From contig JALIRH010000076.1 of the NCBI GenBank assembly GCA_023055505.1, positions 1,252,001 through 1,316,000 of the forward strand: 64,000 nt of DNA, read 5' to 3'. This DNA comes from Callipepla californica brunnescens (taxonomy: Eukaryota; Chordata; Aves; Galliformes; Odontophoridae). The stretch's first letter is position 1. Each line of letters begins with the position of its first letter. The translations under genes and the position numbers were made by a program. Under the pieces are notes generated by a model, which searched no databases, was not told the DNA's origin, and saw nothing but the letters and a program-made list of their open reading frames with translations. Positions 1-10,114 of this stretch are shown piece after piece.

Positions 1-199
1 ATTGGGTAGCTGTGAGGAGGCTGTGGGGAGGCTATGGGGCAGATATGCGGCAATGGTGAGGCAGCTATTGGGAAGCTATGGGGCAGCAGTGAGGCAGTAG
101 TGGGTCAGCGATGGGGCAGCAGTGAGGCAGCTATGGGGCTGCAGTGGGGCATCTAAGAGGAAGCTATGGCGAGGCTATGGGGCAGCTATGGGGCAGCAA
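1..199. repeat. 11-bp minisatellite (GGGGCAGCTAT), left-edge fragment
   Basis: Tandem, imperfect copies of GGGGCAGCTAT alternate with GGGGCAGCAGT. The same family forms the large arrays at 54996-59045 and 59891-61134. The array stops where ERV1 pol sequence begins, near 200, so the junction marks the truncation of that provirus. The repeat runs off the left edge of the window. Confidence 0.9.
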
Positions 200-897
200 T
201 TGGGCTTTCCCACAAAGCGACACAATCCATCTGTGAACAGGGCGTATCTCTTTTCATCTTCTGTTAGTTCATTATATGGTGAGGCTTCTTTAGCACGTGA
301 CACCTCCTCTGCTGGGGTTGTTCCAAACTTTTTACCTTCAGGCCAGTCCATGATCACCTCCAGGATTCCTGAACGGTTGGGGTTCCCCATCCGAGCTCGC
401 TGTGTAATCAGCGCAATCCACTTACTCCAAGTGGCATCAGTAGCATGATGGGTAGAGGGAACTGTTCCTTTAAACATCCAGTTCAGTACTGGCAGTCGAG
501 GTGCCAGAAGGAGCTGCGTTTCGGTACCGATTACTTCAGAAGCAGCTCGAACCCCCTGATATGCGGCTAAGATCTCCTTCTCAGTTGGAGTGTAGCGCTC
601 CTCAGACCCCCTGTATGCTCGACTCCAGAAACCAAGGGGTCGGCCTTGGGTCTCTCCAGAAGCTCTTTGCCACAAACTCCAAGTGGGACCTTCCTTTCCA
701 GCAGCAGTGTAGAGGATGTTCTTTACATCCTGTCCCGTCCGCACTGGCCCCAGGGCCACGGCACGGGCTATCTCCTGCTTCATTTGCTCAAAAGCCTGCT
801 GCTGCTCAGGGCCCCACACAAAATCATTCTTCTTCCAGAGGTCACCTGATAAAGGGGGCTCACAATGAGGCTGTAGTTTGGAACATGCAGTCTCCAA
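200..897 (-). pseudogene. pol: Pol tether and start of RNase H (ERV1), truncated
   Basis: This frame continues pol after a frameshift. FVWGPEQQQAF marks the RT-RNase H connection, and the frame is then open through the tether to ALFTDG, the first catalytic Asp of RNase H. About 12 residues later the sequence runs into the 11-bp minisatellite and the reading frame ends at 175 in repeat-encoded residues. RNase H is therefore cut just after its first catalytic residue. Confidence 0.85.
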
Positions 898-1733
898 AAT
901 CCCACTACACCCAGAAAAGCTTGGCTCTCTGTCTTACTGGTGGGTGGAGACATGGCAGTAATTTTGTCAATCCCATCTGTTGGGATGTGACGACGTCCAT
1001 CTTGCCACTTTATGCCTAGGAACTGAATTTCTTGTGCAGGTCCTTTCACTTTGCTTCGCTTAATAGCGAAGCCAGCTCGCAGGAGGATCTGGATTATTGT
1101 CTCTCCTTTCTTAAAAACTTCCTCTGCTGTATTGCCCCATACAGCAATATCATCGATGTACTGCAGATGCTCAGGAGCAGCACCCTGTTCCAATGCAGTT
1201 TGGATCAACCCATGGCAAATGGTTGGGCTGTGCTTCCACCCCTGGGGCAAACGGTTCCAGGTGTACTGAACGCCTCTCCAGGTGAAGGCAAACTGTGGCC
1301 TGCATTCTGTGGCCAAGGGAATTGAAAAGAAGGCGTTAGCAATGTCAATGGTGGCATACCACTTGGCTGCTTTTGACTCCAGTTCATACTGGAGTTGAAG
1401 CATGTCTGGCACAGCAGCACTCAGTGGAGGTGTGACTTCGTTCAGGCCACGGTAATCTACCGTCAACCTCCATTCTCCGTTGGCTTTACGCACTGGCCAT
1501 ATGGGGCTGTTAAACGGGGAGTGAGTTTTGCTGATCACTCCCTGGCTCTCTAGCTGACGAATCAGATGATGAATGGGGAGCAAGGAATCCCTGTTGGTGC
1601 GGTACTGCCGTCTGTGCACCGTTTTTGTAGCAATTGGTACCTGTTGCTCCTCCACTTGTAGCAACCCCACAACAGATGGATCTTCTGACAGGCCAGGTAA
1701 AACAGATAGTTGCTTAATGCTATCTGTGTCCAC
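780..1733 (-). pseudogene. pol: Reverse transcriptase (ERV1 pol)
   Basis: The 317-codon frame carries RT fingers and palm in order: LTVDYRGLNE at residues 90-99, first catalytic Asp in YATID at 130, LPQG at 162-165 and the YIDD active site at 192-195, followed by thumb motifs such as FLGIKW. The catalytic motifs appear intact. The frame shifts near 830-890, where the reading moves into the next ORF (tether and RNase H start). Only the end of the domain is disturbed. Confidence 0.92.
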
Positions 1734-1757
1734 AGTAGCTATTCCAAAAGCCCATCG

Positions 1758-1997
1758 CTACCCCTTGGGATCCTTAAAGTGCCCCCTTCTGAGATAGTCT
1801 ATACCAAGTATGCGTGGGGCCCCCTGTCCAATCACTATAAGATGCTTCTGCCAGTCTTTACCCGTGAGGCTTATTTCTGCCTCCAGCACAGACAATTCCT
1901 GAAAGCCGCCAGTCACTCCAGAGAGATGAATCAATTCTGCCCCTTTATAACTTGAAGGCGTTAGAGTACATTGTGCACCAGTATCCACCAGTGCCTC
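1758..1997 (-). pseudogene. pro: Retroviral aspartic protease fragment (ERV1)
   Basis: The frame following the stop at 1998-2000 contains the catalytic DTGA motif (LVDTGAQCTL) near its start, and a downstream ILGIDYL motif typical of the C-terminal half of retropepsins. It is open for 80 codons. A stop after the terminal GHFKDPKG separates it from the RT frame that starts about 25 bp downstream, so the pro-pol join is broken or relied on frameshifting. Confidence 0.8.
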
Positions 1998-2192
1998 CTA
2001 TTTCTGTGGGTTTGATGTGCCAGGCCACCGAATCCACACAGTCCAATACACTCTATTATCCCTCTCCCTCCTCTGGCTGAGGGCAGGGCCCCTCTATTCA
2101 TTACCTGTAGTGACGGGAACAACTTCGCTGGTAGTTGGTCTGTGTTGTAATTCTCTCACCCGTACTCGCAGTGCAGGGGTGGGTTTTTGATG

Positions 2193-3302
2193 TCATTCCT
2201 TCATATCTTCTCCATTTGCACGTAAGTAACTCCACAAAGCCGCACACGACATGAAGTTAGTGAAGTTAGTGCTGTCATTTGCTCGAGCAGGATGGCGTTT
2301 GCTTCTGATAGCTGCAACCGATTCAACCCTATCAATCAGTTGGGATAATTTTCCCAGTATATCTTCCATTTGTCCTTCTAACTTTGATATGGCTGAAATG
2401 GACGTGTATGGCGGCGGAAATTTTTGTTTGAAGTTTTGAAGTGTAAGAATTAGTTCAAAAACTGGGGGTTTTCTGTCTTGGTCCTCATATCTGTTGAACG
2501 TTGTCACTAGTGTACCGGCGTACCTTTCTGGTGCTGACTTTGAAAGCTTCTGACATATTTCGGGTGTACTCCTTACTTTCTCCGGATCATGGTCCCGATC
2601 GTCAGGATCAAAGGTGGGATCATACAGCATTTCCGCCACAGCTGTTTCTCTCAAATACTGGATGCCTTCCTCAATAGTTTTCCACCTTTTCACTTTAGGT
2701 GCCAGGTCACTCTTGTAGGGATATCTTTCCCTCACAGCTACTAGCATTCGTTGCCAGAGGCTGGCGATTCCATCCATATACCTGCTGATTCCTCTGTCGA
2801 CAGCCGGATCTCGGGCAATGTTTCCTAGTTGGCGAGCTTCGTTACTATCAAGGGACACACTGTTGGCCCGGTTGTCCCAACACCGAAGCAACCAAGTGAC
2901 AATACTCTCATCTGGACGTCGAATAAACTCCTTTCTTGAGCCTTGGATCTCAGACATTTTCACGGGCCAACGAAACGTCGTAACTTTAACTTTCTCTTCA
3001 CCTTCATCATCACTTTCTTCTCCATGTCTCTCACTTTTCTTTGTTGCCTTTCTCGATGGTGATGGGGTTGTGGCCACCCCCTCACCTATATCTTCCTCTT
3101 CTTTCGGCACCTCTTCTTTGCGTTCTAGGCGCGAGGACACACGTTTCCATTTCTTGCCTTCCACAGGGGCAACTGACTTTGATACTGGTGCTTCCTTTGG
3201 CTGGTCAGGTGTGAGCGGGAGGTTTTCCTCTTTGGTTTGGGCCTCAGTTTGGACACTCTCTCTCTTCATAATAGTATATAAACCTCGGTAAGCATAGGCC
3301 AA
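2193..3302 (-). CDS. gag: Gag-like polyprotein ORF (ERV1)
   Basis: A 369-codon ORF in the position expected of gag. Residues about 15-110 are highly charged and rich in Lys/Glu/Ser. Residues about 115-210 resemble a capsid N-terminal region (PDESIVTWLLRCWD followed by Arg- and Trp-rich helices). The remainder contains an acidic patch and a possible coiled segment (ISKLEGQMEDILGKLSQLID). There is no CCHC zinc knuckle in this frame, so nucleocapsid is either in the broken stretch at 2000-2190 or absent. The usual start may be the methionine at residue 12 rather than residue 1. The frame is intact although pol is not. Assignment rests on position and composition. Confidence 0.7.
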   Translation of the reverse strand: MAYAYRGLYTIMKRESVQTEAQTKEENLPLTPDQPKEAPVSKSVAPVEGKKWKRVSSRLERKEEVPKEEEDIGEGVATTPSPSRKATKKSERHGEESDDEGEEKVKVTTFRWPVKMSEIQGSRKEFIRRPDESIVTWLLRCWDNRANSVSLDSNEARQLGNIARDPAVDRGISRYMDGIASLWQRMLVAVRERYPYKSDLAPKVKRWKTIEEGIQYLRETAVAEMLYDPTFDPDDRDHDPEKVRSTPEICQKLSKSAPERYAGTLVTTFNRYEDQDRKPPVFELILTLQNFKQKFPPPYTSISAISKLEGQMEDILGKLSQLIDRVESVAAIRSKRHPARANDSTNFTNFMSCAALWSYLRANGEDMKE

Positions 3303-3433
3303 GCCCCAGATAAGTGTTCCACCTCAGATCTTTCTGAGCCGCAGCACCCTTTACTCAGATACAGGCCTAGCTCCTCAGGATCCTGCAATTGTTCAGGAGA
3401 AAGATCCCATGACACCGGGTGTCCCCATCCTTC

Positions 3434-3850
3434 TCATTTCTTTCCTAAAACTCTCCACTCTCCCTGCCATTCAACATTCTCTGTTTCTGGGAGAAGCTTC
3501 CTGCACATGATGTAAAGTGCTACTACATGCAGGAGGACTAATATCCCAATTATTAACACCATCCCTAAGCTGTGATCTTGAAAATTCATAAAAAACTGAG
3601 AGGGGAACCTGGATACCCATTCAAACATCACATGGTTCGTTAACATGTTATCCTTTGTTCCATTAGCTGGGGTGCCCTGGGATCTGGCAGGTTCCTCTAT
3701 CATTGCTTTTAATTTATCATACAGGGACCAGACCCAATGGAACAGAATGGCAAACTTAACCAAGTTCCAGTACGTTTTGAGCATTAAGAGGGAAAAAGCG
3801 GTGAAGTACAATCCCTGTAAGGGCAGTTTTAACAGAAACAGAAAAGACAT
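3434..3850 (-). CDS. Small membrane-protein ORF between leader and gag (ERV1)
   Basis: A 138-codon ORF lies between the primer site and gag, where most simple retroviruses have only a leader. The product has a long hydrophobic N-terminal stretch (about residues 1-40) and a second clear membrane segment (about residues 98-118), joined by a polar loop and followed by a short charged tail. I do not recognise the family. It lies about 130 bp upstream of the gag ORF and is uninterrupted. It could be an accessory protein, or an old env or host fragment captured in the leader. Function unknown. Confidence 0.5.
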   Translation of the reverse strand: MSFLFLLKLPLQGLYFTAFSLLMLKTYWNLVKFAILFHWVWSLYDKLKAMIEEPARSQGTPANGTKDNMLTNHVMFEWVSRFPSQFFMNFQDHSLGMVLIIGILVLLHVVALYIMCRKLLPETENVEWQGEWRVLGKK

Positions 3851-4059
3851 CTTTTTATTATTTTTTTTTTTTTTCTTGTACTAAAACAATCTGGCAGTAC
3901 CCAAAAGAAGTTTACAGATATCCCAAAACAACTGACAGTACGCCCGGACTTCAAGGTCGTGTTTTGCTGTACAGCACTTGCAGTACAGATAAGCTTGTTA
4001 ACAACAGACAGAGATGTACTCTAAAAGTTTGTCTCTGTCTGGCTAAGGCAGCTGGTTGT

Positions 4060-4077
4060 GTCCCACGTTGGGCGCCA
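4060..4077 (-). other. Primer-binding site, tRNA-Lys type (ERV1)
   Basis: On the minus strand TGGCGCCCAACGTGGGAC begins four bases inside the LTR edge. This matches the known lysine-tRNA (Lys1,2-type) primer-site pattern except near its end. Its position directly downstream of the LTR confirms the orientation of the element. Confidence 0.85.
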
Positions 4078-4081
4078 AAAA

Positions 4082-4324
4082 TGTCAGGGGTTTGTGAGCC
4101 GGTTCAGCCCGGCCCTGCGACAACCGAGGAAGGAGACCCACAGGCCCACACCCCGGACAAGGGGAAGGGGGAAAGGGAAAAAGGGAGATAAGCCCCAAAA
4201 CAAAACAGCGGCAACGATCTGAGGGGGAAAAGCTAATTTACTAAATAAGACATCAGGAAGTAAATAACACAGTATAATGCAATACAATTTGGAATTAAGC
4301 CCAATGAATCAAACAAAACGAGTA

Positions 4325-4361
<37 letters not shown>

Positions 4362-4622
4362 GTGCCTGATAAACCGAAGGCCTTGCGCTAACGCTGAAGG
4401 CGGACGGCAGCGAGCACCCACTCCTAAGTGATCCTAGAGGAAAGAGAGAATGTCCCGTGACCGCAGAGAGTTTTTATCTGTTCCCTCTGAGCGGAAAACA
4501 CGTGAAAAAATACAAAGCATTGCCAAGTCCTCTGGGGAATGTAGTTTTCTCCCTGACTCCCAATGCACCACATGATGCCATGATGTGGAATACCAGTACC
4601 AAAAAATCATAAAACCATGACA
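4082..4622 (-). repeat. 5' LTR of ERV1
   Basis: The 541-bp LTR has termini TGTCA...TGACA and aligns along its length with the solo LTR at 39696-40269. A TATA-like AGATAAAAA reads on the minus strand at about 4471-4480, in a segment shared with the solo LTR. It contains an (AG)n tract at 4328-4358 that is nearly absent from the solo copy, so this tract expanded after the two insertions diverged. No target-site duplication can be checked because the 3' LTR is lost. Confidence 0.9.
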
Positions 4623-5130
4623 CTTCCTTACGGTCTTTTTTGTAGATGGGAGTCACATCGGCAAGCCTCCAATCTTGTGGGACCTCTCCAGATGACCAGG
4701 AATGCTGATAGATGACAGAAAGCGGCTTGGCAATCACCTCTGCCAGCTCCCTCAGCACCCTTGGTTGGATCCCATCTGGTCCCATGGACTTGCGGCAGTT
4801 CAGATGGAGGAGCAGGTCTCTGACTGTCTCTGCTAGGATCACAGGGGGTGTATGATGCGCTTCGTCCCAGACTTCCAGGTCAGGGCAAAAAGTATCCTGA
4901 GTTAACTGATCTGTCTATTGAAGAGAGACGTGAAGAAGGCATTGAGAACCTCAGCCTTTTCCTTATCCTCTGTGGTTCCATTCCCTGCCGCATCAAGTAA
5001 AGGAGAGAAATTCTCCTTAGATCTTTTACTGTTAATATATTTGTAAAAGGATTTTTTGCTCTGCTTTACTGCAGTAGCCAGTCTAAGTTGGAGCTGGGCT
5101 TTTGCATTTCTAATTTCCTGCCTGTATTGG
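4623..5130 (-). mobile_element. CR1 LINE fragment (RT domain)
   Basis: Minus-strand translation gives non-LTR RT motifs (GPDGIQPRVLRELA, then SGEVPQDWRLADVTPIYKK), characteristic of the CR1 ORF2 reverse transcriptase. Further upstream protein-derived sequence extends to about 5130. ERV1 inserted just after the IYKKDRKE codons, so the downstream part of the CR1 is absent here. CR1 is the dominant LINE of bird genomes and is the best lineage clue in the window. Confidence 0.9.
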
Positions 5131-5316
5131 AGGGGAGCAGAGGCTTGCTTTAAATGTGGAGTAAGGAAGGAAAGGATGGAGAAGGATCTTGTGAACTGAG
5201 GTGGGAAGTGGGTATTTAGTCATTGGAAAGCCATTTTGAACTTTTACTACCTGAACGCTGTACATTTTGGGTTAGTCTTCCTTAACTTTCTGTTGGACTT
5301 CTTGTTTTTCAATCAG

Positions 5317-5415
5317 GTGCATCCGTTCTGTGGAGCAGTAGGATACGTGGTTGGGGCGCAGACAGACCGGACTGTACAGGAGCATCTGATAGAAAAACAC
5401 ATGCAGGCAACAAAA
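5317..5415 (+). CDS. XPO1: XPO1-like exon a
   Basis: Acceptor TTTTTCAATCAG precedes the exon and donor GTCAGA follows. It is 33 codons, phase 0 at both ends. GAQTDRTVQEHLIEK is nearly identical to exportin-1. Between EKHM and QATK, 13 codons present in the family are missing (39 nt, in frame), removing one helix-sized piece of a HEAT repeat. Confidence 0.85.
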
Positions 5416-5731
5416 GTCAGACGGTACATTTTGTGTATTCAACTAAAGTAAAAGTGCTGAATGTTTGTTGTTATTCCATTTTTTTTCATCTGTGGAATGA
5501 AGTGAACTTGGCTGTGCTGAACTTTTATAAAGCAATGGTTGATCTGGCAGTAGAAGTGTTGAAGGAGACCTAAACAACTGAGACTGGTTTAAATCCAGTT
5601 GAAGAACTTGACAGAACATGCTTTAACACAGCGTGTAAGATAACCCTAAACGTGAAAGTGACCGTTTTTGTATTAGAAGATAAATGGCGTTTTCATTGAC
5701 TGAATGGAGTTAGCTCAGTTCTTTTCCACAG

Positions 5732-5915
5732 AATGTTGATGTTCTGAAGGATCCTGAAGCCGTTACGCAGCTTGGTAGCATTCTGAAAAGCAGCGTAAGG
5801 GCATGGAAAGCAGCTGGCCGCCCCTTTGTGATTCAGCTGGGAAGAATTGATTTAGATATGCTGAATATGTCCAAGTGCCCAAGTGAAAACATGTCTGCAG
5901 CTCTTGAGGCTGACG
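5732..5915 (+). CDS. XPO1: XPO1-like exon b
   Basis: The acceptor is TTCCACAG and the donor GTAAGA. The exon is 184 nt and ends with one base of a split Gly codon. VLKDPEAVTQLGSIL and RPFVIQLGRIDLDMLN follow exportin-1 closely. Substitutions cluster in the second half. Confidence 0.85.
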
Positions 5916-7313
5916 GTAAGAAATTGCACGTCCTTCCTAACAGCGGGATGGGCAGTGCACGTGATCAGGTTGTGAATTTGCTGGGCTTATCTCATTGCGT
6001 GTCTGTTGGTGGTGGTGGTTTTTGTGGCTTCTTTGTGTGTGCGTTTGGGCAAGAGAATGCCTGAAAATGTGCTTGCTTAGGTTCTTGTTTTTGTTAGCCA
6101 GATGTTTTGTTCAAAGAAACTCTGATTCCGGAAGGAGGAAAGCTCTTCAAGTGTGAGTTTAGGAAGGGTACCGGAGACTGCTGACTAATAGCAGTCTTGT
6201 GGAGACACAGTTGTAAGTTCTGACTTCATCGTTTTAGATAAGAAAAGACCCTAGGACGTTGGCAGAGTTTTGGTTTGGTGATATTCTACTACTGAAACAG
6301 CTTTCTTACAGAAGTGTAACTTCAGTGAAGGCGCCTCAGATTTGTCACAAACTAGACTGGTAATCACTGAGGAGGAATTAGGAGCTACTCGAGTTACCTA
6401 ACCACTGTTACCTGGAAAAAATTGGGTCTGTGATATCCAAGTAGAATGTGCTGCTGGAGCATCCCTTGAGGAATGAAGTGACTCGGTTATTGGAGCTGTG
6501 TTCTGACAGACTTTCTTACCCATGCAATGAATACACCTTGACGTAGCTTCTCAGAACTTAATGCATTCTTTTGATTCTGCAGCTCTAATTGCCAGAAGGT
6601 GCTTAAAACAAAAAGAAAACACAACGAGAGAAATAGGAAGCAGTTGCTAGGACTTGTAGTGGTGAGATTTTACTCGAGCAACAGCTATTGAGATGGCACT
6701 CGGCTCAGAGTGTGTTCTCACAGTTGTTATCTCTGATGGCAGCAGGAGCAGTTCTGCCTTTGTTTCCCTGGCTGCAGTCTGGTGAGGTTTTCCTTGGATG
6801 TACTGTTATGAGTGTGTGTCTGTGCACTCAGTTAGGGCAAGTTCTACTGACGAGACTTGCATGGACTTGGACGTGAGAAAATGAAGTAAGAATTAGGCTC
6901 CTTGTAGTAAAGACAAGTTGGAACAATTATGTTTGTGACCAAATCAGGAGCGTGCTTTAGAACACTGTATAGGTTGGTTCTTCTCATCACGCAGTGAGAG
7001 CCAGAGGTAAGCATGATCCTGAGAGCTGAAGGAACATTCCCTTCCTTGAAAAAGAAGCTGCAGCATTGTTTCTGAGTTGTACTGGCAGAGTGTGCTGTCA
7101 GCAGTAGCACTGGAATACTAAATTGCAACTTGGATCCATGGAGCTGAAGTAATGGGAAAATGGTTTTAATCTGCATAATATGAAGGAGAGATCTTCCTTC
7201 TTTGTCATTTGGGTATAAAAATGAAACATTCTCAATCTTCTGGAAGGAGTTGAGGGGAATCTGTTTGTTGACGCATCTTAACCCAGATTCAGTGCAGCTT
7301 TGCTACCTTTCAG

Positions 7314-7420
7314 GCGAAGTGGAAACCAAGCAGCCCTTGGTTAGAAGGATGAGGACTGTAAAAAGGGAAAGTTTAGAACTGATTTCTGGCTGGGTGAGCA
7401 GGTCCAACGATCCTCAGATG
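7314..7420 (+). CDS. XPO1: XPO1-like exon c
   Basis: The acceptor is CTACCTTTCAG and the donor GTAAGT. It is 107 nt and completes the Gly codon begun in the preceding exon, confirming phase. RTVKRESLELISG and WVSRSNDPQM are almost unchanged from exportin-1. Confidence 0.88.
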
Positions 7421-7798
7421 GTAAGTAAATATGGCATCCAAAGAGTTGATAGGACACATTCAGGAGGAACTCTGCTCTTTTGCTGCAGTGCAGTTAACAC
7501 TGTTCTGTTCACAAGAACTGGCTTCAGAACTGCAATATCTGCAGGAAGGATGATAAGCTGTGACCATACAGGGGTAGGCCTGAGCTGTGTTTTGAGTGCT
7601 TCAGGTAGTGTCAGCTGAGAGCAGTCCTAAGGGGAAGCAGGAAGGTGTAGGAGAGCCCTCAGGCAAGCACTGCTGGATGAACACAGTGTGTGGGAAGCAT
7701 GTGGGCGTGTAAGTTCATTTTTAGCTTCTTTCCGAACTGCTGTGTGAGGCTTTGTTGGGTAACTGCACTGCTCTAAGCATGTCTTGCTCTTGATGTAG

Positions 7799-7993
7799 GT
7801 TGCTGAAAACTTTGTTCCTCCCTTGTTGGGTGCCGCTCTCATTGACTACCAGAGAAATGTTCCAGCTGCTAGAGAGCCTGCAGTACTGGGTGCTGTGGCT
7901 GTGGCTGTAAAGAAGCTGGGTGGGCACATCGCTGCTGAAATACCTCAGATCTTTGATGCTGTTTTTGAGTGCACGTTAAATATGATCAAGAAG
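7799..7993 (+). CDS. XPO1: XPO1-like exon d
   Basis: The acceptor is TTGATGTAG and the donor GTATTC. It is 65 codons, phase 0. LIDYQRNVPAAREP and AEIPQIFDAVFECTLNM are diagnostic of exportin-1. The following exon of the family is not found before the telomere-like DNA at 8731. Confidence 0.88.
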
Positions 7994-8730
7994 GTATTCC
8001 TATGTAAATTTTGGATAACGGAAAAAAAAAGAAAAGGGATTTTATATTCAGGATATTGCAAGAAAGGGGGCAGGGCGTGTTATGCTATGTAGTTTACATA
8101 GCATTATTCTGTTGGGTGGAAATGAAGGTGAGGTTGATGAGCTGTGGCTGTCTGGGTGAATGTCTTGATCTCACTGACTGAATTTCTTGATCCAGTTCTG
8201 GAATTAAATTCGGAGTTGTTTTTCTGTTCCAGGACCTTGGGATGTCGTGGTCCTGGAAGCTGAAGTCTACTTGAAGTATATTCATACGTCCTTTGAGTAG
8301 AAGTATTGATTAGTTCTTGAAGTATTTCTTTCCTGATTTCCGTAGCTGCTAGAGTTTCTGTGTTACGGTTTACAGCAGGTACTTGCACAATAGATGGGTG
8401 CCGTTTTGCAGCAGTGTGAATCAGAAAGTGTATCCCTGTAGTGGCTGGGTGCTTAACCGCTGAGGCCGTCTGTCCTGTGCCTGTGGAGCAAGTGGTAATT
8501 AATGTTGTGCACTGACCAAATGTGGTTCACCCTGCTGACACTGTGTAAGTCCAGCAAATGGTCTTCTCAATCTATGGTGGTGAAAGTATGGGGAAAAATG
8601 TTGCTGGGAATCTGGGAACTGCATGCTTTGTTTTGTTTTTAGATTTCCTTAAAGCTGAGATCTCCATGGTAAGCCAGATTTTCTCTCCCAGATTTTCACA
8701 GTGAAAAGGCTGTATGGATTCAGGCCTTTT
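7994..8730. other. Intron-like unique sequence after the last XPO1-like exon
   Basis: About 740 bp of AT/GC-balanced unique sequence with no further exon, repeat or RNA gene that I can identify. It ends in the first TTAGGG-like units. It is probably the truncated intron downstream of exon d. Confidence 0.5.
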
Positions 8731-10110
8731 CTGCGACTGGTTAGGGTTAGGGTTTAGGCTAGGGTTAGGGTCAGCTTCAGGGTCAGGGTTAGGGCAAGGG
8801 TTAGGTTTTGGTGTAGATTTCGGTTTAGGGTAAGGGTTAGGGATAATTTGAGTGTTAGCGTCAGGGACAGAAGTAGGTGAAGTGTTCATGTTAGGAGTAG
8901 CATTAGGGTTAAGTTTAGGGTTAGACTTAGGATTGGATTTGTATGTAGGGTTAGGGGTAGGGTTAGTTTGAGTGTCAGGGTGAGGTAAGGGGTAGGCCTC
9001 GGGTTTGGCTTTGTGTTAAGTAAAGGTTTAGGAATAGTTGTAGGGTTAGTGTTTGGATTAGGATTTGGTTTAATATTAGGAACATGTTTTGGGATAGATT
9101 TAGGTGAGGGTTGTGGTGATCTGATGCTTTTGGTTAGGTTTAGGGTTGGGCTTCCACTTGGGTTTTGTGGTAGGGTCTGAGTTTGGGTTAGGGTTAGGGT
9201 AGAGTTAGAATTAGGATTTGGGAAATGCTTCGAGTTCTGTTTAGGGTAAGGATTAGTGTTAGATTTAGGGTTTGAGTTAGGGTTAGGATTATGGTTAGGA
9301 CTAGGGTTCTGTTAGGTTTTGGGTTAGGGTTATGGGTAAGTTTGTTTTAGTACTAGGGTAAGGTTATGTTTAGGGTTAGGGTTACGATTAGGGAAAGATT
9401 TAGTGATACAGTGTTAGGGTAAGTTTAGGTTATGGAATAGGGTTAGGTGTAAGATTGGGTTTAGTAATAGGGTTAGGTTTAGATTCTGGGTTAGGGTTAG
9501 AGATAGGGAAAGGGTTTGGGATTGTTTTAGGTTTTGGATTAGGTTTAGGATTAGGGTTAGGGAAAAAGTTTTTCTCAGTTTTATGATTGTGTTTAGAGCT
9601 AGGATTAGGTTGAGTGTTCATGTTAGCATTAGGGGAAGTTTTAGGTTTAGGTTTAGGTTTAGGATGCGATCTGTGTTTAGGGTTAGGGGCAGGGTCAGTT
9701 TGAGTGTAAGGGTCAGATTAGGGTTAGGCCTCTGGTTAGGGTTAAGGTTAGGAATAGGATTAGGTTTCAGGTTAGTGTTAGGGTTAGGCCTGGGATTGGT
9801 GTTAGGGTTAGGTTAAGGTAAGTCTTGTGGTTAGGGTTAGGTGTAGGAAAAGGGTTTTGGGGATAGGGATAGTGTATAGGTAAGGGTTAGAATTCGATTT
9901 AGGATTAGGCTTAGGGATAGGGTTTGTTTGAGTTCTAAGGTTAGATACAGCATTAGAACTAGGTTGAGTGTCAGTGTTAGGATTAGGGTTTGGGTTACTG
10001 TTGAGGATAGGAATAGGGATAGGTTTAGGGTTATGCTTAGGGTTCAGGCTAGGTACAGGGTTCGGGTTAGGTTTAAGGTGAGTGTTAGGCTTAGGGTAAG
10101 GATTGTGGTA
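8731..10110 (+). repeat. Degenerate telomere-like array, TTAGGG on + strand
   Basis: Imperfect TTAGGG, TTAGGTT, TTAGTGT and related units fill this block, with only short perfect runs. It contains one copy of the non-telomeric island (9101-9130) that recurs in the other telomere-like blocks. Its right edge abuts the ERV2 LTR. It is interstitial or subtelomeric, not a functional telomere end. Confidence 0.9.
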
Positions 10111-10114
10111 AAAA

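Larger units (their letters stand above)
200..4622 (-). mobile_element. ERV1: 3'-truncated endogenous retrovirus
   Basis: On the minus strand the order is 5' LTR (4622-4082), a lysine-type primer-binding site, a leader, a small membrane-protein ORF, gag, a protease fragment, reverse transcriptase and the tether/RNase H start. The element ends abruptly near 200 in the 11-bp minisatellite, so the rest of RNase H, integrase, any env and the 3' LTR are missing. It sits inside a CR1 LINE: CR1 sequence resumes exactly at 4623, after the LTR terminus. The primer site suggests a class II (K-type) element, but the RT sequence alone does not let me fix the class. A related solo LTR lies at 39696-40269. 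The reading frames are long but pol is broken, so the element is defective. Confidence 0.93.
5317..7993 (+). pseudogene. XPO1: XPO1/CRM1-like gene fragment (four consecutive exons)
   Basis: Four exons with AG/GT splice borders and matching phases encode about 200 residues closely resembling exportin-1, the RanGTP-dependent nuclear export receptor built of HEAT repeats. The segment corresponds roughly to residues 660-860 of the family protein. Introns are retained (316, 1398 and 378 bp), so this is a genomic copy rather than a processed retrocopy. XPO1 is nearly invariant among vertebrates, whereas this copy has many replacements, for example in LDMLNMSKCPSENMSAALEADG (shown at 5851-5915), and lacks 13 codons in the first exon. 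Exons before and after are absent: CR1/ERV1 lie upstream and telomere-like DNA downstream. All four frames are open, so it is either a young pseudogene fragment or a divergent paralogue truncated by rearrangement. Confidence 0.85.

Noticed and set aside
8572..9621. Minus-strand ORFs rich in NPNPNP
   Set aside because: These are translations of CCCTAA-type repeats; equivalent ORFs occur in every telomere-like block.
8731..10110. True chromosome-end telomere
   Set aside because: The repeats are heavily degenerate, internal to unique and retroviral DNA, and occur in both orientations in the window.
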